Origin: Erodium maritimum
Taxonomy: Eukaryota; Streptophyta; Magnoliopsida; Geraniales; Geraniaceae
Length of the DNA stretch: 64,000 nucleotides
Direction of reading: 5' to 3'
NCBI GenBank assembly: GCA_963921825.1
Contig: OY997596.1
Location: forward strand, 12,963,001-13,027,000
Each line of letters opens with the position of its first letter. The stretch's first letter is position 1. This document shows positions 1-10,487 of the stretch, one piece after another. Under the pieces are notes generated by a model. That model made no database searches, was not told where the DNA came from, and saw nothing but the letters and a program-made list of their open reading frames with translations. Both the position numbers and the translations under genes were made by a program.

Positions 1-168
1 GGTCTCTACACTCTGCGTCTGTAATGGCCTTTGTTCAGAAGACGGTTAAATACTTGAACTGAACATAGCTCTGCGAAGAAGAGCAGAAATGTACTACAAT
101 ATATTTATAGAGAACTTAGAACATCGTTCTGTATGTTGGAAATTTACATGAATTTCATATTGTGAACA
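1..168. other. Unassigned DNA left of the Mutator-like element
   Basis: These bases precede the 9-bp duplication of the Mutator-like element. They are moderately AT-rich, have no open frame of useful length, and could be the 3' end of a transcription unit outside the window. I recognise nothing in them. Confidence 0.3.
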
Positions 169-1287
169 TTATAAATAGGGAAAATTTCACGTTAGTACCC
201 CAACAAACATTTAATTTTACTTTGATACCCTGACATAAATTTTTTGCACTTTCGTAGCTAAACCAAACATTTAATTTCACTTTAGTACCCAACCGTTAAC
301 TTTCTGTTAGTTTGGATGGAAAAAGTTAAAAAGACCATAATACATCTAACTATTACTCAAATTTTCAAACTCATGTCATTGGTTCAGAATTTGAAAATAA
401 GTGAAATGACAATAATACCCTTCATTGTTAGGGTATTAAAATGAAAATTTCACTTTTTTTAGAATAAAATCTGTTAGAACCGCCCCCGGTCAACACCTGT
501 CGAACCGGTGAAATTTGGGAAAAGTTGACTTTCCGCCGGAAAAGTCAACCGATGACTCCGGGAGTCATTCAGGACCTTTCGGGGTCCCAAAAAGCTTAGC
601 CATCGTTACGTCTAGCTTAATTGGGTCATTTCCTTTCAAATGAGTACTTTTGCGAAGAAGTCAAATTCGGGTCAAACGGGGTCGAGTTAGGGGTTTTATC
701 GGTTTAATTTAATTGGGCTGAGATAATTGTGAGTGGAGATGGACCCCACATGGACACATGTCCATGAGTCTTGGAGGAGAAGATAAGGATGAGGAAAGAC
801 CCATTTGTCCCATTTTTGGGCCTAAAGAGGAAAGGGGCTAAAGGGACAATTTAGACATTTCTATTTTAGGTTAAAGGACACATATGAGCCAAATTTCAGC
901 TCATTCCTTAGCTTGGCCGAAAATTGCAAGAGAAATAAGGAGAGAGTGCTCCATCATTGAGGGAGAGAAGAAGAAGTGGAGAAGAAGGCCTTCTCCCTTG
1001 TTTCCACCATCAAAGTTCTTCCTTTTCTTCATATTTCTAATCCTTTCTTCTTTTCCTAAGGTAAGCTTCCAATCAAATTTCCTTTTGATGAACTTTGGGT
1101 TGTGGGTTTGGTAGAAAATGCATGATTTAGGCTTGGGTAGTTTGGGATTGAGGTTTTCCTTGTTCAATTTGATGAAACAACATTGGGTCTTGGAGCCTTT
1201 AGGTTTTTGGGACTGAAATTCGAAGGTTCTGGAGCTAGGACTTGGAGCTCGCGCGGTCCGGAGCGTGGCACGGAAAATGCCTCTGAC

Positions 1288-1389
1288 TGGCCCTCTGATC
1301 GGTACAGAACGGGTCTCTGACCGGCCCTTTGAGCGACACAGAACGGGTCCCTGGAAGGCCCTCTGAGCCGCCCGGAACGGGCCTTGTTC
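1288..1389 (+). repeat. 34-bp minisatellite, three copies, in the 5' LTR
   Basis: Three head-to-tail 34-bp units, each built around GGCCCTCTGAG and GGAACGGG, occupy 1,288-1,321, 1,322-1,355 and 1,356-1,389. The partner 3' LTR has six such units, which accounts for essentially all of the length difference between the two LTRs. Confidence 0.85.
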
Positions 1390-2395
1390 CGGCTCGGTTT
1401 CCTATATGATCCGTGCTTCGCTGAGGATTCGAACGGAGATGCCTGTTTTTGGCTCGGGTTCTGTCCCACGGCCAAGTGGGGGCCATGTAAGAACCGCCCC
1501 CGGTCGAACCGATGAATCCTGACGAAAGTTGACTTTTTGTCGGAAAAGTCAATCGATGACTCCGTGAGTCATTCGGGACCTTTCTGGGGCCCAAAAAGCT
1601 TAGCCGTCGTTACGGTTAGCTTAATTGGGCCGTTTCCTTTCAAATGACTGTAATTTTGGAAAAGTCAACATTCGGTCAAACGGAGACTTTTTATCGAGTA
1701 AAACAATTAATTTGAAGTTGCTGGATTTTTCTAAGGACTGAGTGGTCCCCACTTGGACATGTGTCCATAATGGCTTGGAGGAGAAGAAATGGGTCTTCAA
1801 TGACCCATTACCCCCACATAAGCCAAAATGGGAGAAGTGGACCAAGGGGCTTTTTGGACTTTCATCAATTTAGGTCTTTTACAGCAACTGAAGCAACCAA
1901 ATCAGCCTATTCTTCACTAGTGCAGCCGAATACTGCAAGGAAGAGAGAGGAGGAAGAACAACTTGGCTTAGAGAAGAAGCTAGTGAGGAAATGAAGCAAC
2001 TTTCAAGGGATTTCTTCACCGTACCTCTCCAAAATCATCTCTTCTTCATCCCCTTTCTATTACCAAGGTAAGTAGCTTCTAAAATCACTCTTTCAATTCA
2101 TTTCAAGTTATGGGTTTTCCTTGGTTTTGCTAGAACTTGTTGGGTTTTGCTTTAATTGTTGTTAGATGTTGTTTTAGTGAAGTAGATGATTGGTTTGTGT
2201 AGAAATCTATGGTTTTTGGATTGTTTTTGAGTTGGAAATATCTTGGGTATTTGTTGGTGTGATGAAACCCTCTGTGGGTATTGAAGTTTTGATGACTTTG
2301 GTACTGTTTTTAGAGTTTTTAGAAGTTAAAAATGGAGTTTTGGACTGTATTTTTCGTGAAAAGGGTGCTGGAGGAAGAAGAAGGGCGAGTCTGCC

Positions 2396-2560
2396 CAGAC
2401 CCGTCACGGGAGACGTCAGGACTCCGTGACGGAGGCCGTGACGACACGTGTCACAGTTCCGTGACGGCACGCGTCACGGTTCCGTGACGGCACGCGTCAC
2501 GGTTCCGTGACGGCACGCGTCACGGTTCCGTGGCCTCACGGATCCGTGACCCGAACCGTG
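2396..2560 (+). repeat. CGTCACGG-rich minisatellite in the solo LTR
   Basis: Near-identical units of about 24 bp, containing GTGACGGCACGCGTCACGG, repeat three to four times. Each unit is itself nearly palindromic. Related arrays occur at about 33,890-33,985 and 42,410-42,610 in other LTRs of this window. Confidence 0.8.
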
Positions 2561-3985
2561 GCAGACCTGTTTTGAGCCTTTTTTGGGTGTTTATCGTTTA
2601 TTTCGAAAATTAATTCTTGAACCGTTTGTTTAGGGGTGTTAACGTAGATGTTTGCCTATAAAACCACCTTTGGTTAGCCTTTAATTATAGTTTTAATTGT
2701 GATCCAAGACCTTGGACCCGAGCTCGACGGAGGAGGAGGCCTTTGGGACCGTGTGAGAGGACGAGGAGGAAGCTAGCCAGGTCGTCAGCTGCTAGGATTG
2801 GTTAAACGATGAAGAATTTGAGGTAGGGAAGAGTAGTAAACTCCACTCTTAATTTAAAGAATGCTAATAGTATGCATATAGGATAATAATAATAACCGGA
2901 AAGGTCCTAGTTTGCATATAGGATATGATTCACTAGAATAACCGCTTTCAATTATGTTAATAACCGGAAGAGTCTTAGTATGCATATAGGATGTGATTCA
3001 CTAGTTTAACCGCTTTCAATTATTGGGAAATTGTCGTGCTGGTAGAATGGCCATGACGAGCCTAAGGATTGATTGTGGTTGTGTTGGATTGTTTTTGATT
3101 GTCTCAATGTTGATGCATGTTCCATTCTTTGGTTAATATACGAGTCATACAAAACTAGATGAATTATGATTGAATGAGTGAATGTGTGAATGTGATATGA
3201 TTGAATGAGTGAATGGATGAATGTGATATGATTGTGCCTATTGATATGATCGGGTGAATGATAGACCGATGTGGCGTGTTGTGGTAAGATTGTTGGACTT
3301 GGTAAGCCGTGGCTGAACTATGACATTACGATGCGTGTTATTCTCTTGATGTGTGTTCCAAGAGGAATTGTATTCCGGTATGGTACCTACACCGAGGGGG
3401 TATGCCGGTGTAGGGTAGTACCTAGGCCGACGGTTTGTGATTTGGCACTAGGTGTCGTGTTTATGCCCCGAGGGATTTCCGGGAAGACCTAGGCCGAGGG
3501 ATATTCCGGCATGGTATACAGTTATCTCACTCTGATGTTACGTGTTCCGGAGAGACTTGTTTCACCTCGATGATATGTGTTCCTTCGGGGACATTTCCGG
3601 GAGGACATCTTGCTTCACCCTAATGATCTGTGTTCCTTTGGTGACATTTCCGGAACCCCGATGATATGTGTTCCGTGTGGGAACATTTCTGGGAGCCCCG
3701 ATGATATGTGTCCCATCGTGACCGAGGGGCATTCCGGTATGATGTGTTGGTTTGTGTGTGGATTAGAGTCTAGCTGTGTAAACTATCTATATTTTCGTAC
3801 TTGTGGTTTCTTTAGTTGGTTCTATTGGTGAATAAGTTGTCTCCATGTTGATCTCTTGTGAGCTACTATTTTATTAAGTGTTCCAATTCTTGTTGATCTC
3901 TAATTATCGTGTCTTTTGGTTAATCATACTAATCGGGTTTTATTCTCAAAGCGGGGGTTCTTTTAACTTTACTACTTTTTCCTAC

Positions 3986-3999
3986 TGAGCGTAAGCTCA
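3986..3999 (+). promoter_or_regulatory. GNRA-capped hairpin in LTR (solo LTR copy)
   Basis: TGAGC-GTAA-GCTCA is a 5-bp stem closed by a GNRA tetraloop, about 300 bases before the LTR end. It lies in the conserved context TTTTTCCTACTGAGCG and is followed by a TACAGG motif. Equivalent hairpins exist in most LTRs here. Function is unknown. Confidence 0.5.
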
Positions 4000-5909
4000 T
4001 CCCCTTCGTGTTTACTGTTTTTACAGGTTTCCTTGATGAGTAGACCTAGAGGTGGTCTCAGGGCTAGGGAGCTCCTTGAGGATTCTGGTGATTTTATGTA
4101 TTAGAGACGTACTGCCCTTTTGTTATCAAACTATATTTTCCGTTATTCGGTTGGAACGAGCGTTTGACTCTTAACTTTGGAATTGAATTATATTTTACTC
4201 GGAAATTGCATTACTAAATCCCTTTTTATTTATTATTTATTTATTATTCCTAGTTCACGTCTCGAGTCCGGTCAAAACCGGATTTGGGGCCTGACAACCC
4301 ACTTGGCCGGGTGCGGGTTTGTCGTTTTCGGGTGGTCTTGGGTGACCCCCGGATCGATAATTTACACCCGGAACGAATTATGGAAGTGATTCGTGAAAAT
4401 CCGGAAAATGTGGTTAGGAACTTTAATTGCGGAATTAGAACGCTCGGACATCAGAAATTGATTCCGCCAAGTGCGTTGGAACACGTGAATTTAATTAGGA
4501 ATGATAGAAACGAAAATGGAAATTTTCGTAGCCTTAAGGGACGTTTTCCCGATTCTGGACAGTTTCGCCAAGTCGGGCGAAATGGGCCATTCCGGACCCA
4601 TTTTGACAAGGTTGAGTAATTAGGAAGTTTATTGAGAACATTACGTATTGGGGGATTAGTTTGGGTGTTATCTCTTTAAATCACCCTTGAATTATTATTA
4701 AATCTCGTATTACGTTGTGATCTTAGACGTTGTTCCCGATCGCGGCGGAGGAGGCTACTAGGCGACTCGTGGTTGTTCGTGTTGGATCGCGGTTACGGTA
4801 GGGAAAAGTAGCGAATACCGGTTTAAATGCGGAAAGTTACTAGAATTGCATATAGGATATGAGTAACTGAAATAATTATAGAATTGCATGTAGGATGTGA
4901 TTAACTAGCGTAGTCGTTTAAAATGTGGAATCACCTGCGGGCCAGGTCGTGCCCGTAGGTGTAGGACTTGTCGTGCTGTAGAACTGCATGAGGGTCATGT
5001 CGTACACATAGGATTGTGTGATGATTGCGCTTGTTTGTGATTAGTAGCTTTGTAATGTTTGGCCTGTGGTATGTTCCGTTTTTAAATTAAGGATCATGAT
5101 ATGTTTTGAGAATGTGGTGAATGTTAGTGTGAACTATTGCCTTATGACATGTTTGAGACCCTGTATGTGTGTACCCCGATAGGATGTCTAGGCCGAGGAT
5201 GGTGTTCCGGTCCGATATCGTGGTCGATACTGTGTGTTCCGGAACGATATGTTCCGAGTCTAGGTGTTCCGGTATGGTATCTATACCGACGGAGGATTCC
5301 GGTATGGGATATCCAGGCCGAGGCTGGTGTTTCGGGTGCGCGGTACCCGAGGCTAGGTGTTCCGGTATGGTATCTATACCGGCGGAGGATTCCGGTATAG
5401 GATATCTAGGCCGAGGATGGTGTTCCGGGGCGATATCTAGACCGATGATGTGTGTTCTGGTACGATATGTCCCGAGGCTAGGTGTTCCGGTGTTATATCC
5501 TGACCGATACTGTGTGTTCTGATATACATATACCCTGATGCTGTGTGTTCCGGTATGATATCTATACCGACGGAGGATTCCGGTATAGGATATCTAGACC
5601 GATGATATGTGTCCCGGTGTGTATTGGTAATGATTTACTGTGTGTATTTACTCAGTGAATCTTTGAGATATGGTTTGGGTGTGAACATTGAGAAATTGTT
5701 AATTGTTGAGCAGGGTTGTTTTCACACGCTAAGTGTGGCGATTGGGTAAGTGGTGTGATGAAACGAGGTATGGTTAAGTGATGTTGGTTATGATTGTGGT
5801 GGTGATTACCGTTCGATTCGTTAGTTATTGTGCTTTACTAGTATGCCATATTTGGACGGGTATCCATGGGGTGGGCGACATGCTCATCTCCTTTACTACT
5901 TTTTCCTAC

Positions 5910-5923
5910 TGAGCGAAAGCTCA
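5910..5923 (+). promoter_or_regulatory. GNRA-capped hairpin in LTR (5' LTR copy)
   Basis: TGAGC-GAAA-GCTCA has the same position and context as the copies at 3,986 (GTAA loop), 14,619 (GAAA) and 60,184 (GTAA). On the minus strand it recurs at 23,175 (GAAA), 32,649 (GCAA), 35,389 (GAAA) and 40,730 (GCAA, one stem mismatch). The LTR pair at 48,769 and 54,962 keeps the stem but has a GAAC loop. The copy at 22,210 is degenerate. Confidence 0.5.
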
Positions 5924-6206
5924 CACCCTTCTCTACTATTCTACAGGTTTTGAGCGTGATTTGATTTAGAGGACGTCTCGGAGCTTGATAGCTTAACGAG
6001 AGTCCTAGTTTTTGATGGTCTAGAGACGTACTTCCTTTTCGTACTAAACTTCTTTTATTTGGATTTTGAGCATTTGACTCTTATTATCGGGATTGATAAT
6101 TTTGAACTATTATTTGAAGTTTATTTCGTTTATAGTTTCTTTCTTTATTATTATTTTTAGTTCACGTCTCGAGTCCGGTCAAAACCGGATTTGGGGCGTG
6201 ACAATT

Positions 6207-6222
6207 TGGTATCAGAGCCTGG
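6207..6222 (+). other. Primer binding site, initiator tRNA-Met
   Basis: TGGTATCAGAGCCTGG lies three bases after the 5' LTR. The first 13 bases are complementary to the 3' end of plant initiator tRNA-Met, the usual primer of plant gypsy elements. Minus-strand cDNA synthesis would start here. Confidence 0.92.
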
Positions 6223-6582
6223 TTTTTCAAAACTTCGGACCGTGCGTCAATTAGGTTGGTAGGGTTAAGTCGTTAGGTTTCTGTGTGTGTCGGTTACGCA
6301 AATAGTAAATGTCCTACGCGTAAGACCGGGATGAAGAGAGTCTCGGTTTGGTGAAATGTCATGTCTGGTGTTGTGTGCTTGGGGTGAACCACTGTGGTTG
6401 GTGCCAGTGATTGTGTTAGTTGATTGTTGTGTGTCGACTGTTGACCGATTGGTTGAGATCGGAGTGTCGACTTGGCCGGGTGGTAATCGTGTAATTACCG
6501 AGACCCGGGGTGTATAGCTGCGATGACTTTATGTGTGCTATGAGTGTGTTGAGTGCTTTGTACAGGATGTGAGTTGAATGTC

Positions 6583-6594
6583 CCGCGTAAGCGG
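6583..6594 (+). promoter_or_regulatory. Leader hairpin CCGC-GTAA-GCGG
   Basis: A 4-bp GC stem is capped by GTAA, a GNRA-type loop. The forward element at 61,316-61,327 keeps the same stem with loop TTAA and the following GGAKGGTTA context. It lies about 70 bases before the palindromic hairpin in both elements. Function is inferred only from conservation. Confidence 0.45.
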
Positions 6595-6656
6595 ATGGTT
6601 AGTAGAGTTTTCAAACGGGTCATGCCCAAATTTCTGCAAAAACTGAAGTGTTTGTA

Positions 6657-6701
6657 CCATCACGATTCGACTACAGGGGCCCCTGTAGTCGAACGTGATG
6701 G
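6657..6701 (+). promoter_or_regulatory. Palindromic leader hairpin, dimerisation-signal-like
   Basis: Positions 6,666-6,693 form a perfect 28-base palindrome centred on GGGCCC (6,677-6,682). Outside it CCATCACG pairs with CGTGATGG across a one-base bulge. Two other leaders keep the flanking stem but display AGCGCT (54,455-54,460, minus strand) or GGCGCC (61,409-61,414) at the centre. Each of these is also a self-complementary hexamer. That pattern is like the kissing-loop dimerisation site of retroviruses. The function is inference. Confidence 0.55.
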
Positions 6702-6714
6702 GGGGTGCAAAGTG

Positions 6715-6754
6715 GTTACAACGTAATTCGGGGACGCCTGAACCGGGTTGTAAC
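6715..6754 (+). promoter_or_regulatory. Second leader stem-loop
   Basis: GTTACAAC (6,715-6,722) pairs with GTTGTAAC (6,747-6,754) around an inner stem TTCGGG-GACG-CCTGAA. The forward element has GTTGTTACAAT paired with ATTGTAACAAC at 61,445-61,490 around the same apical sequence, so one C-G pair is replaced by T-A. The minus element has the counterpart at 54,380-54,419 with one mismatch. The distance to the first hairpin is about 13-18 bases in all three. Confidence 0.55.
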
Positions 6755-7104
6755 GACATGATGTCGACATGGAATGTTATTTTAGGAAGAGAAAGGTATT
6801 AAGAACCTTTGAAATTAGGTTGATATTGAAACCTTGTGGAATTCATGTGTGACGAGAACTGTGGACTGTGTGACTTTTGTTTGTAATGGTTGAACTGTGT
6901 GGTTGACCTTGTGTGGTGCACAAGTGTGTGGGTTATCCCCAGTTATGTTAAAACTAGTTATGGTTGTGCTAAGTTTTGGCATGTTGTTTGGTTCGAGTGC
7001 GACTTTTGAGAAACTTGTGTGAACGCTAGTGACTTAAGCGTGTCGTTTTATCCGAATTCAAGAACTAAACATGTGCGTTTATCCGTGCAACGAATATAGA
7101 CAAC

Positions 7105-8460
7105 ATGGCGCGTACTTATGTACCATGAGGCACTAGGAGCCGGCCAGCTGAGAGCCAAGAGCAGCCGCCTGCCATTGAGCCGGCAGGGGCAGCGAGTACC
7201 CAAGGTGCCTCCACTGAGGAGCACGGGGGAGGCGACGCCGGACTATCAGGGCCTCCGCCCAGAGTTCCACCAGTCGTAGAGGAGACCCAATCAACAGTTC
7301 TAGAGGAGCTGGTTCGCACAGTGCAGGGTTTAGCGGCGATCATCGCCCAGAGAGAGGCTACGGCCACGGCACCAGAGACCGTGCCCGCTGCCACTGCAGC
7401 TGCTACTATGAGGCCTAATCAGGCGGATGGCTACACAGCCCAGGCGCTGAGAGACTTTCTTAGGCTGGGTACGCCTATCTTTTCCGGGGAGCCAAACCCC
7501 GATGCGACCGAGAGATTGCTGGAGCAGATTACCCGAAACCAGGATACTTCAGGGATTGTGGATGGGCACATGAGGGTATCCTTTGCTACGTTCCAGCTGA
7601 GGGACGATGCTTACCACTGGTGGCAGCGTGAGCAGCTCAGAGTTGGGGATGACTTCCAGCTGTTCGGGGAAGTGTTCCTGGAGCAGTACTTTCCGGGGTC
7701 AGCCCAAGAGGATAAACACCAACAGTTCCTGGAGCTGCGTCAGGGAGGGATGACAGTGTCACAGTATGAGGCGAGATTCACCTCACTGTCCCGCTTTGCA
7801 TCGGATTTGGTGCCGACTGAGGTGCGCCGATGTAAGCGATTTGAGGGGGGACTCATCCTTTCGATCGTGGATCGAGTCACAGCCCTAAGGACTCAGGTGT
7901 ACACAGAGCTGGTGGACCAGGCATTGGCGGTGGAGCGACACTTCCGAGAGACCGCCAGGACCCGGGAGAGTAGACAACGACCGAGAGGTTTCTTGAGGCC
8001 GTCTGAGGTTCGTGATCCGAGGAGGCAAAGGACCTCAGGATCTTTCCGGCGACAGACACAATCTGGCGGGATGCGACAGGTCGGGTCAGTAGCATCCGTT
8101 GGACCTGCCTTGTCAGAGCAGTCGTGTCACCTGTGCCGACAGCCGGGCCATCTGGCCCGAGACTGTACGAGGAGTAGTGGGCCTGCAACTCCCCTAGAGA
8201 GTAGTCAGACGAGACCTGAGGGGAGGCCGAGTGTCAGACCGCCGCTTTGCTACCGGTGCGGACGGCCAGGGCATATCTCTGTTGGGTGCCCCGACCGGTT
8301 TGGAGGGATGTCAGCACCTCGACCGCAGCAGTCGCAGACCGGTCAGCCGCCTTAGTTCTGTCCGCATCAGGCTCAGGCGCCGAGAGTCCCACGGCAGGCA
8401 GCGAGCGCGCCAGCACCGAGACAACAACAGAGAGGTCCACATCAGATGACCCTTCCACCA
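7105..8460 (+). pseudogene. gag: gag pseudogene (capsid and two zinc knuckles)
   Basis: Gag forms the virus-like particle and binds the element's RNA. The start is taken as ATG 7,105 because the gag of the forward element (62,080) begins at the equivalent place. An in-frame TGA at 7,126, a likely CGA to TGA change, breaks the frame after seven codons. The rest is open from 7,127 to a TAG at 8,353. It holds an Ala/Pro-rich N-terminal part, the retrotransposon Gag core with FSGEPNPDATERLL, the motif YHWWQRE and EQYFPGS, and a basic region. Two CCHC knuckles follow: CHLCRQPGHLARDC at 8,125-8,166 and CYRCGRPGHISVGC at 8,248-8,289. After the TAG, a frameshift near 8,460 leads into the protease frame. 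Confidence 0.9.
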
Positions 8461-8867
8461 CCCCGAGGGGAGGACCTCAGGCACCGCAGGGCAGAGTGTA
8501 TGCGGTTGCCGATTCCCGAGCTGAGGGACATCATTCCGGTCATGAGACCACCCAGGGTACATGCTTGCTATACAATTCTTGAGCGTCTTTTCTATTTGAT
8601 ATTGGGGCATCGTATTCCTTCATTTCTTCTACCTTCGCTGATATGTTGGCGTTAAGAGTAGAACCCTTAAGTCGACCCTTATGTCTTGACACCCCGATTA
8701 CGGGTGATGTGGTGTTGAGTAGTGTGTGTCGTGCGTGTGAGATTAGGGTAGCTGACTGCCCTTTTTCTTGGTGATCTTCTTGTCTTGAACATGACGGCAT
8801 TTGAGTGATCCTGGGGATGGATTGATTTGCGAGGTACCGAGCGTCGATTGACTGCTATCGGCGATAG
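8461..8867 (+). pseudogene. Aspartic protease pseudogene of pol
   Basis: This domain would cleave the Gag-Pol precursor. The active-site region reads LFDIGASYSFISS, with the catalytic Asp codon at 8,598-8,600. The usual D-T/S-G triad is altered to D-I-G, consistent with one C to T change. The later block CRACEIRVADCPFS and the end motif ILGMD are typical of gypsy proteases. At least four in-frame stop codons interrupt it (for example TGA at about 8,580). It shares its frame with the RT segment downstream. Confidence 0.85.
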
Positions 8868-9755
8868 GTGGTGGTGGTATCGGGCGACACGACCGTCACG
8901 TGTGTAATGGGCAGTAGGAGCGGAGTTCTCCTTTCAGCATTGACCGTGGGAGAGGAGGTGGCGACCGTGCAGAGCAGAGAGTTGCCACGAGTGGTGTGTG
9001 AGTTCCCGGAGGTCTTTCCGGAGGAGTTGTCAGGGTTGCCGTCGGTGCGCAAGGTTGAGTTCAGGATTGACCTAATGCTGGGGACGACGCCAATATCGAT
9101 GGCTCCGTACCGGTTTACACCAGCCGAGTTGGTTAAATTGAAGCGCCAACTCGAGGAGCTTGGGGAGAAGGGGTTTATCCGTCCGAGCACTTCGCCGTGG
9201 GGAGCGCCCGCACTCTTTGTGAAGAAGAATGGTGGAGCGCTGAGGATGTGTATAGACTACCGGAAGTTGAACCGGGTCACGGTGAAGAATCGCTACCCGA
9301 TACCGAGGATCGATGACTTGTTCGACCAGTTGAGAGGGGTGAAGTGTTTCTCGAAGATCGATATGTGATCCGGATACTACCAGTTGCGAGTTAGAGAGGA
9401 GGATGTGGCGAAGACCGCATTTCGGATGCGGTATGGATACTATGAGTTTCTAGTGATGCCGTTCGGACTGACGAACGCGCCTGCAACTTTCATGGATCTG
9501 ATGAACGGTATCTTCCGGCCATACTTAGATCAGTTCGTGGTGGTGTTCGTGGATGACATTTTGATCTACTCGCCGAGTGAGGAGGCACACGTGGAGCATC
9601 TGCGGACCGTTCTGAATTTGTTACGCACCCACCAATTGTACGACAACTTGGAGAAGTGCAAGTTTTGGCTCGCCAAGGTGAAATTCCTCGGGAATGTCGT
9701 GTCCCAGGAGGGTATACTGGTCGATCCGGCAAAGATCGACGTAGTTTCGAAGTAG
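8868..9755 (+). pseudogene. Reverse transcriptase pseudogene of pol
   Basis: RT copies the element RNA into cDNA. Visible family motifs are the N-terminal [19 protein letters not shown], the palm region [20 protein letters not shown], the [16 protein letters not shown] block, and the catalytic box FVDDILIYS with the two Asp codons at 9,552-9,557. The frame is interrupted by TGA at 9,366 (just after FSKIDM) and TAG at 9,753, both explained by single transitions from common codons. Otherwise it aligns without gaps to the plant chromovirus pattern I know. Confidence 0.93.
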
Positions 9756-10487
9756 GCTCGGCCCATGCGTGTCTTTGAGATCCGCAGCTTCTTAGGTTTG
9801 ACAGGTTACTACCGGCGGTTCGTCCAGGATTTCGCACGCCTGGTCGCGCCGATGACTGCCCTGACGCGCAAAGGAGTCGAGTTTGTGTGGACTGAGGATT
9901 GTGAGCGCTCCTTTACCGAGCTGAAGTCTTGTCTGACTACCGCACCGGTGTTGATAGTGCCGAAGCGTGGGATTGGGTATGATGTTTACTATGATGCGTC
10001 CGGTGATGGACTGAGTTGTGTATTGATGTAGTCAGGGAAGGTAGTTGCATATGGCTCCAGGCAGTTGAAGGCTCATGAGCGTAACTACCCTACCCATGAC
10101 TTGGAGTTGGCAGCGGTCGTTTTCGCGCTGAACAGCTGGCGACACTACTTATATGGCGAGAGATTTCAGGTATTCTTGGATAACAAGAGTCTCAAGTACA
10201 TTTTCTCGCAGCGAGACCTGAACATGCGCCAGAGGCGGTGGATGGAGCTACTTGAGGAGTACGACTTCGAGTTACTCTACCATCTAGGTAAGGCGAACGT
10301 TGTTGCCGATGCCCTAAGTAGGAAGTCGATCCATTGCCTTGCTGGTATATCGATCCGAGAGTGGGACATGATGGGGGAGTTGAACACGTTTGGGCTTGAA
10401 CTGGACGAGATTGATGATGGTGTGGCCATGTGTTCATTTGTGGCTCAACCCATGCTCATTGAACAAGTGTTAGAGGCGCATGCTTAG
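9756..10487 (+). pseudogene. RT connection and RNase H pseudogene of pol
   Basis: RNase H removes the RNA strand during reverse transcription. FLGLTGYYRRFVQDFARLVAP opens the connection region. The RNase H core keeps its acidic residues in [28 protein letters not shown] and [11 protein letters not shown] stops at 10,029 and 10,485 interrupt it. The frame is the same as the RT segment. A frameshift near 10,600 then moves integrase into another frame. Confidence 0.9.

Larger units (their letters stand above)
1486..4296 (+). mobile_element. Solo LTR of a related chromovirus, inserted in the 5' LTR
   Basis: It begins TGTAAGAACCGCCCCCGG and ends GGATTTGGGGCCTGACA, with no internal domain. Comparison with the uninterrupted 3' LTR around 13,000 shows it interrupts that sequence. 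The flanks GGCCA and ACCCA are a decayed 5-bp duplication (three of five bases agree). It differs from its host LTR by carrying a CGTCACGG-type tandem array instead of the GGCCCTCTGAG array. A solo LTR normally results from recombination between the two LTRs of one element. Confidence 0.85.
472..6203 (+). repeat. 5' LTR of the 472-14,915 chromovirus (interrupted)
   Basis: The LTR runs TG to CA and matches the 3' LTR at 11,903-14,915 along its length. The 2.8 kb solo LTR at 1,486-4,296 is inserted in it; without that insert it is about 2.9 kb. It contains a 34-bp tandem array (three copies at 1,288-1,389), a later block rich in CCGGTAT, TATACCG and GATATC motifs (about 5,200-5,620), the GNRA hairpin at 5,910-5,923, and a final hairpin CCGGTCAAAACCGG next to the primer site. 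Confidence 0.93.
6223..7104 (+). other. Untranslated leader of the chromovirus
   Basis: This 0.9 kb stretch between primer site and gag has no coding sequence. It holds the three hairpins listed separately (6,583-6,594, 6,657-6,701, 6,715-6,754), each recognisable in one or both of the other leaders of this window (around 54,400 and 61,400). Retroelement leaders commonly hold dimerisation and packaging signals. Confidence 0.7.
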
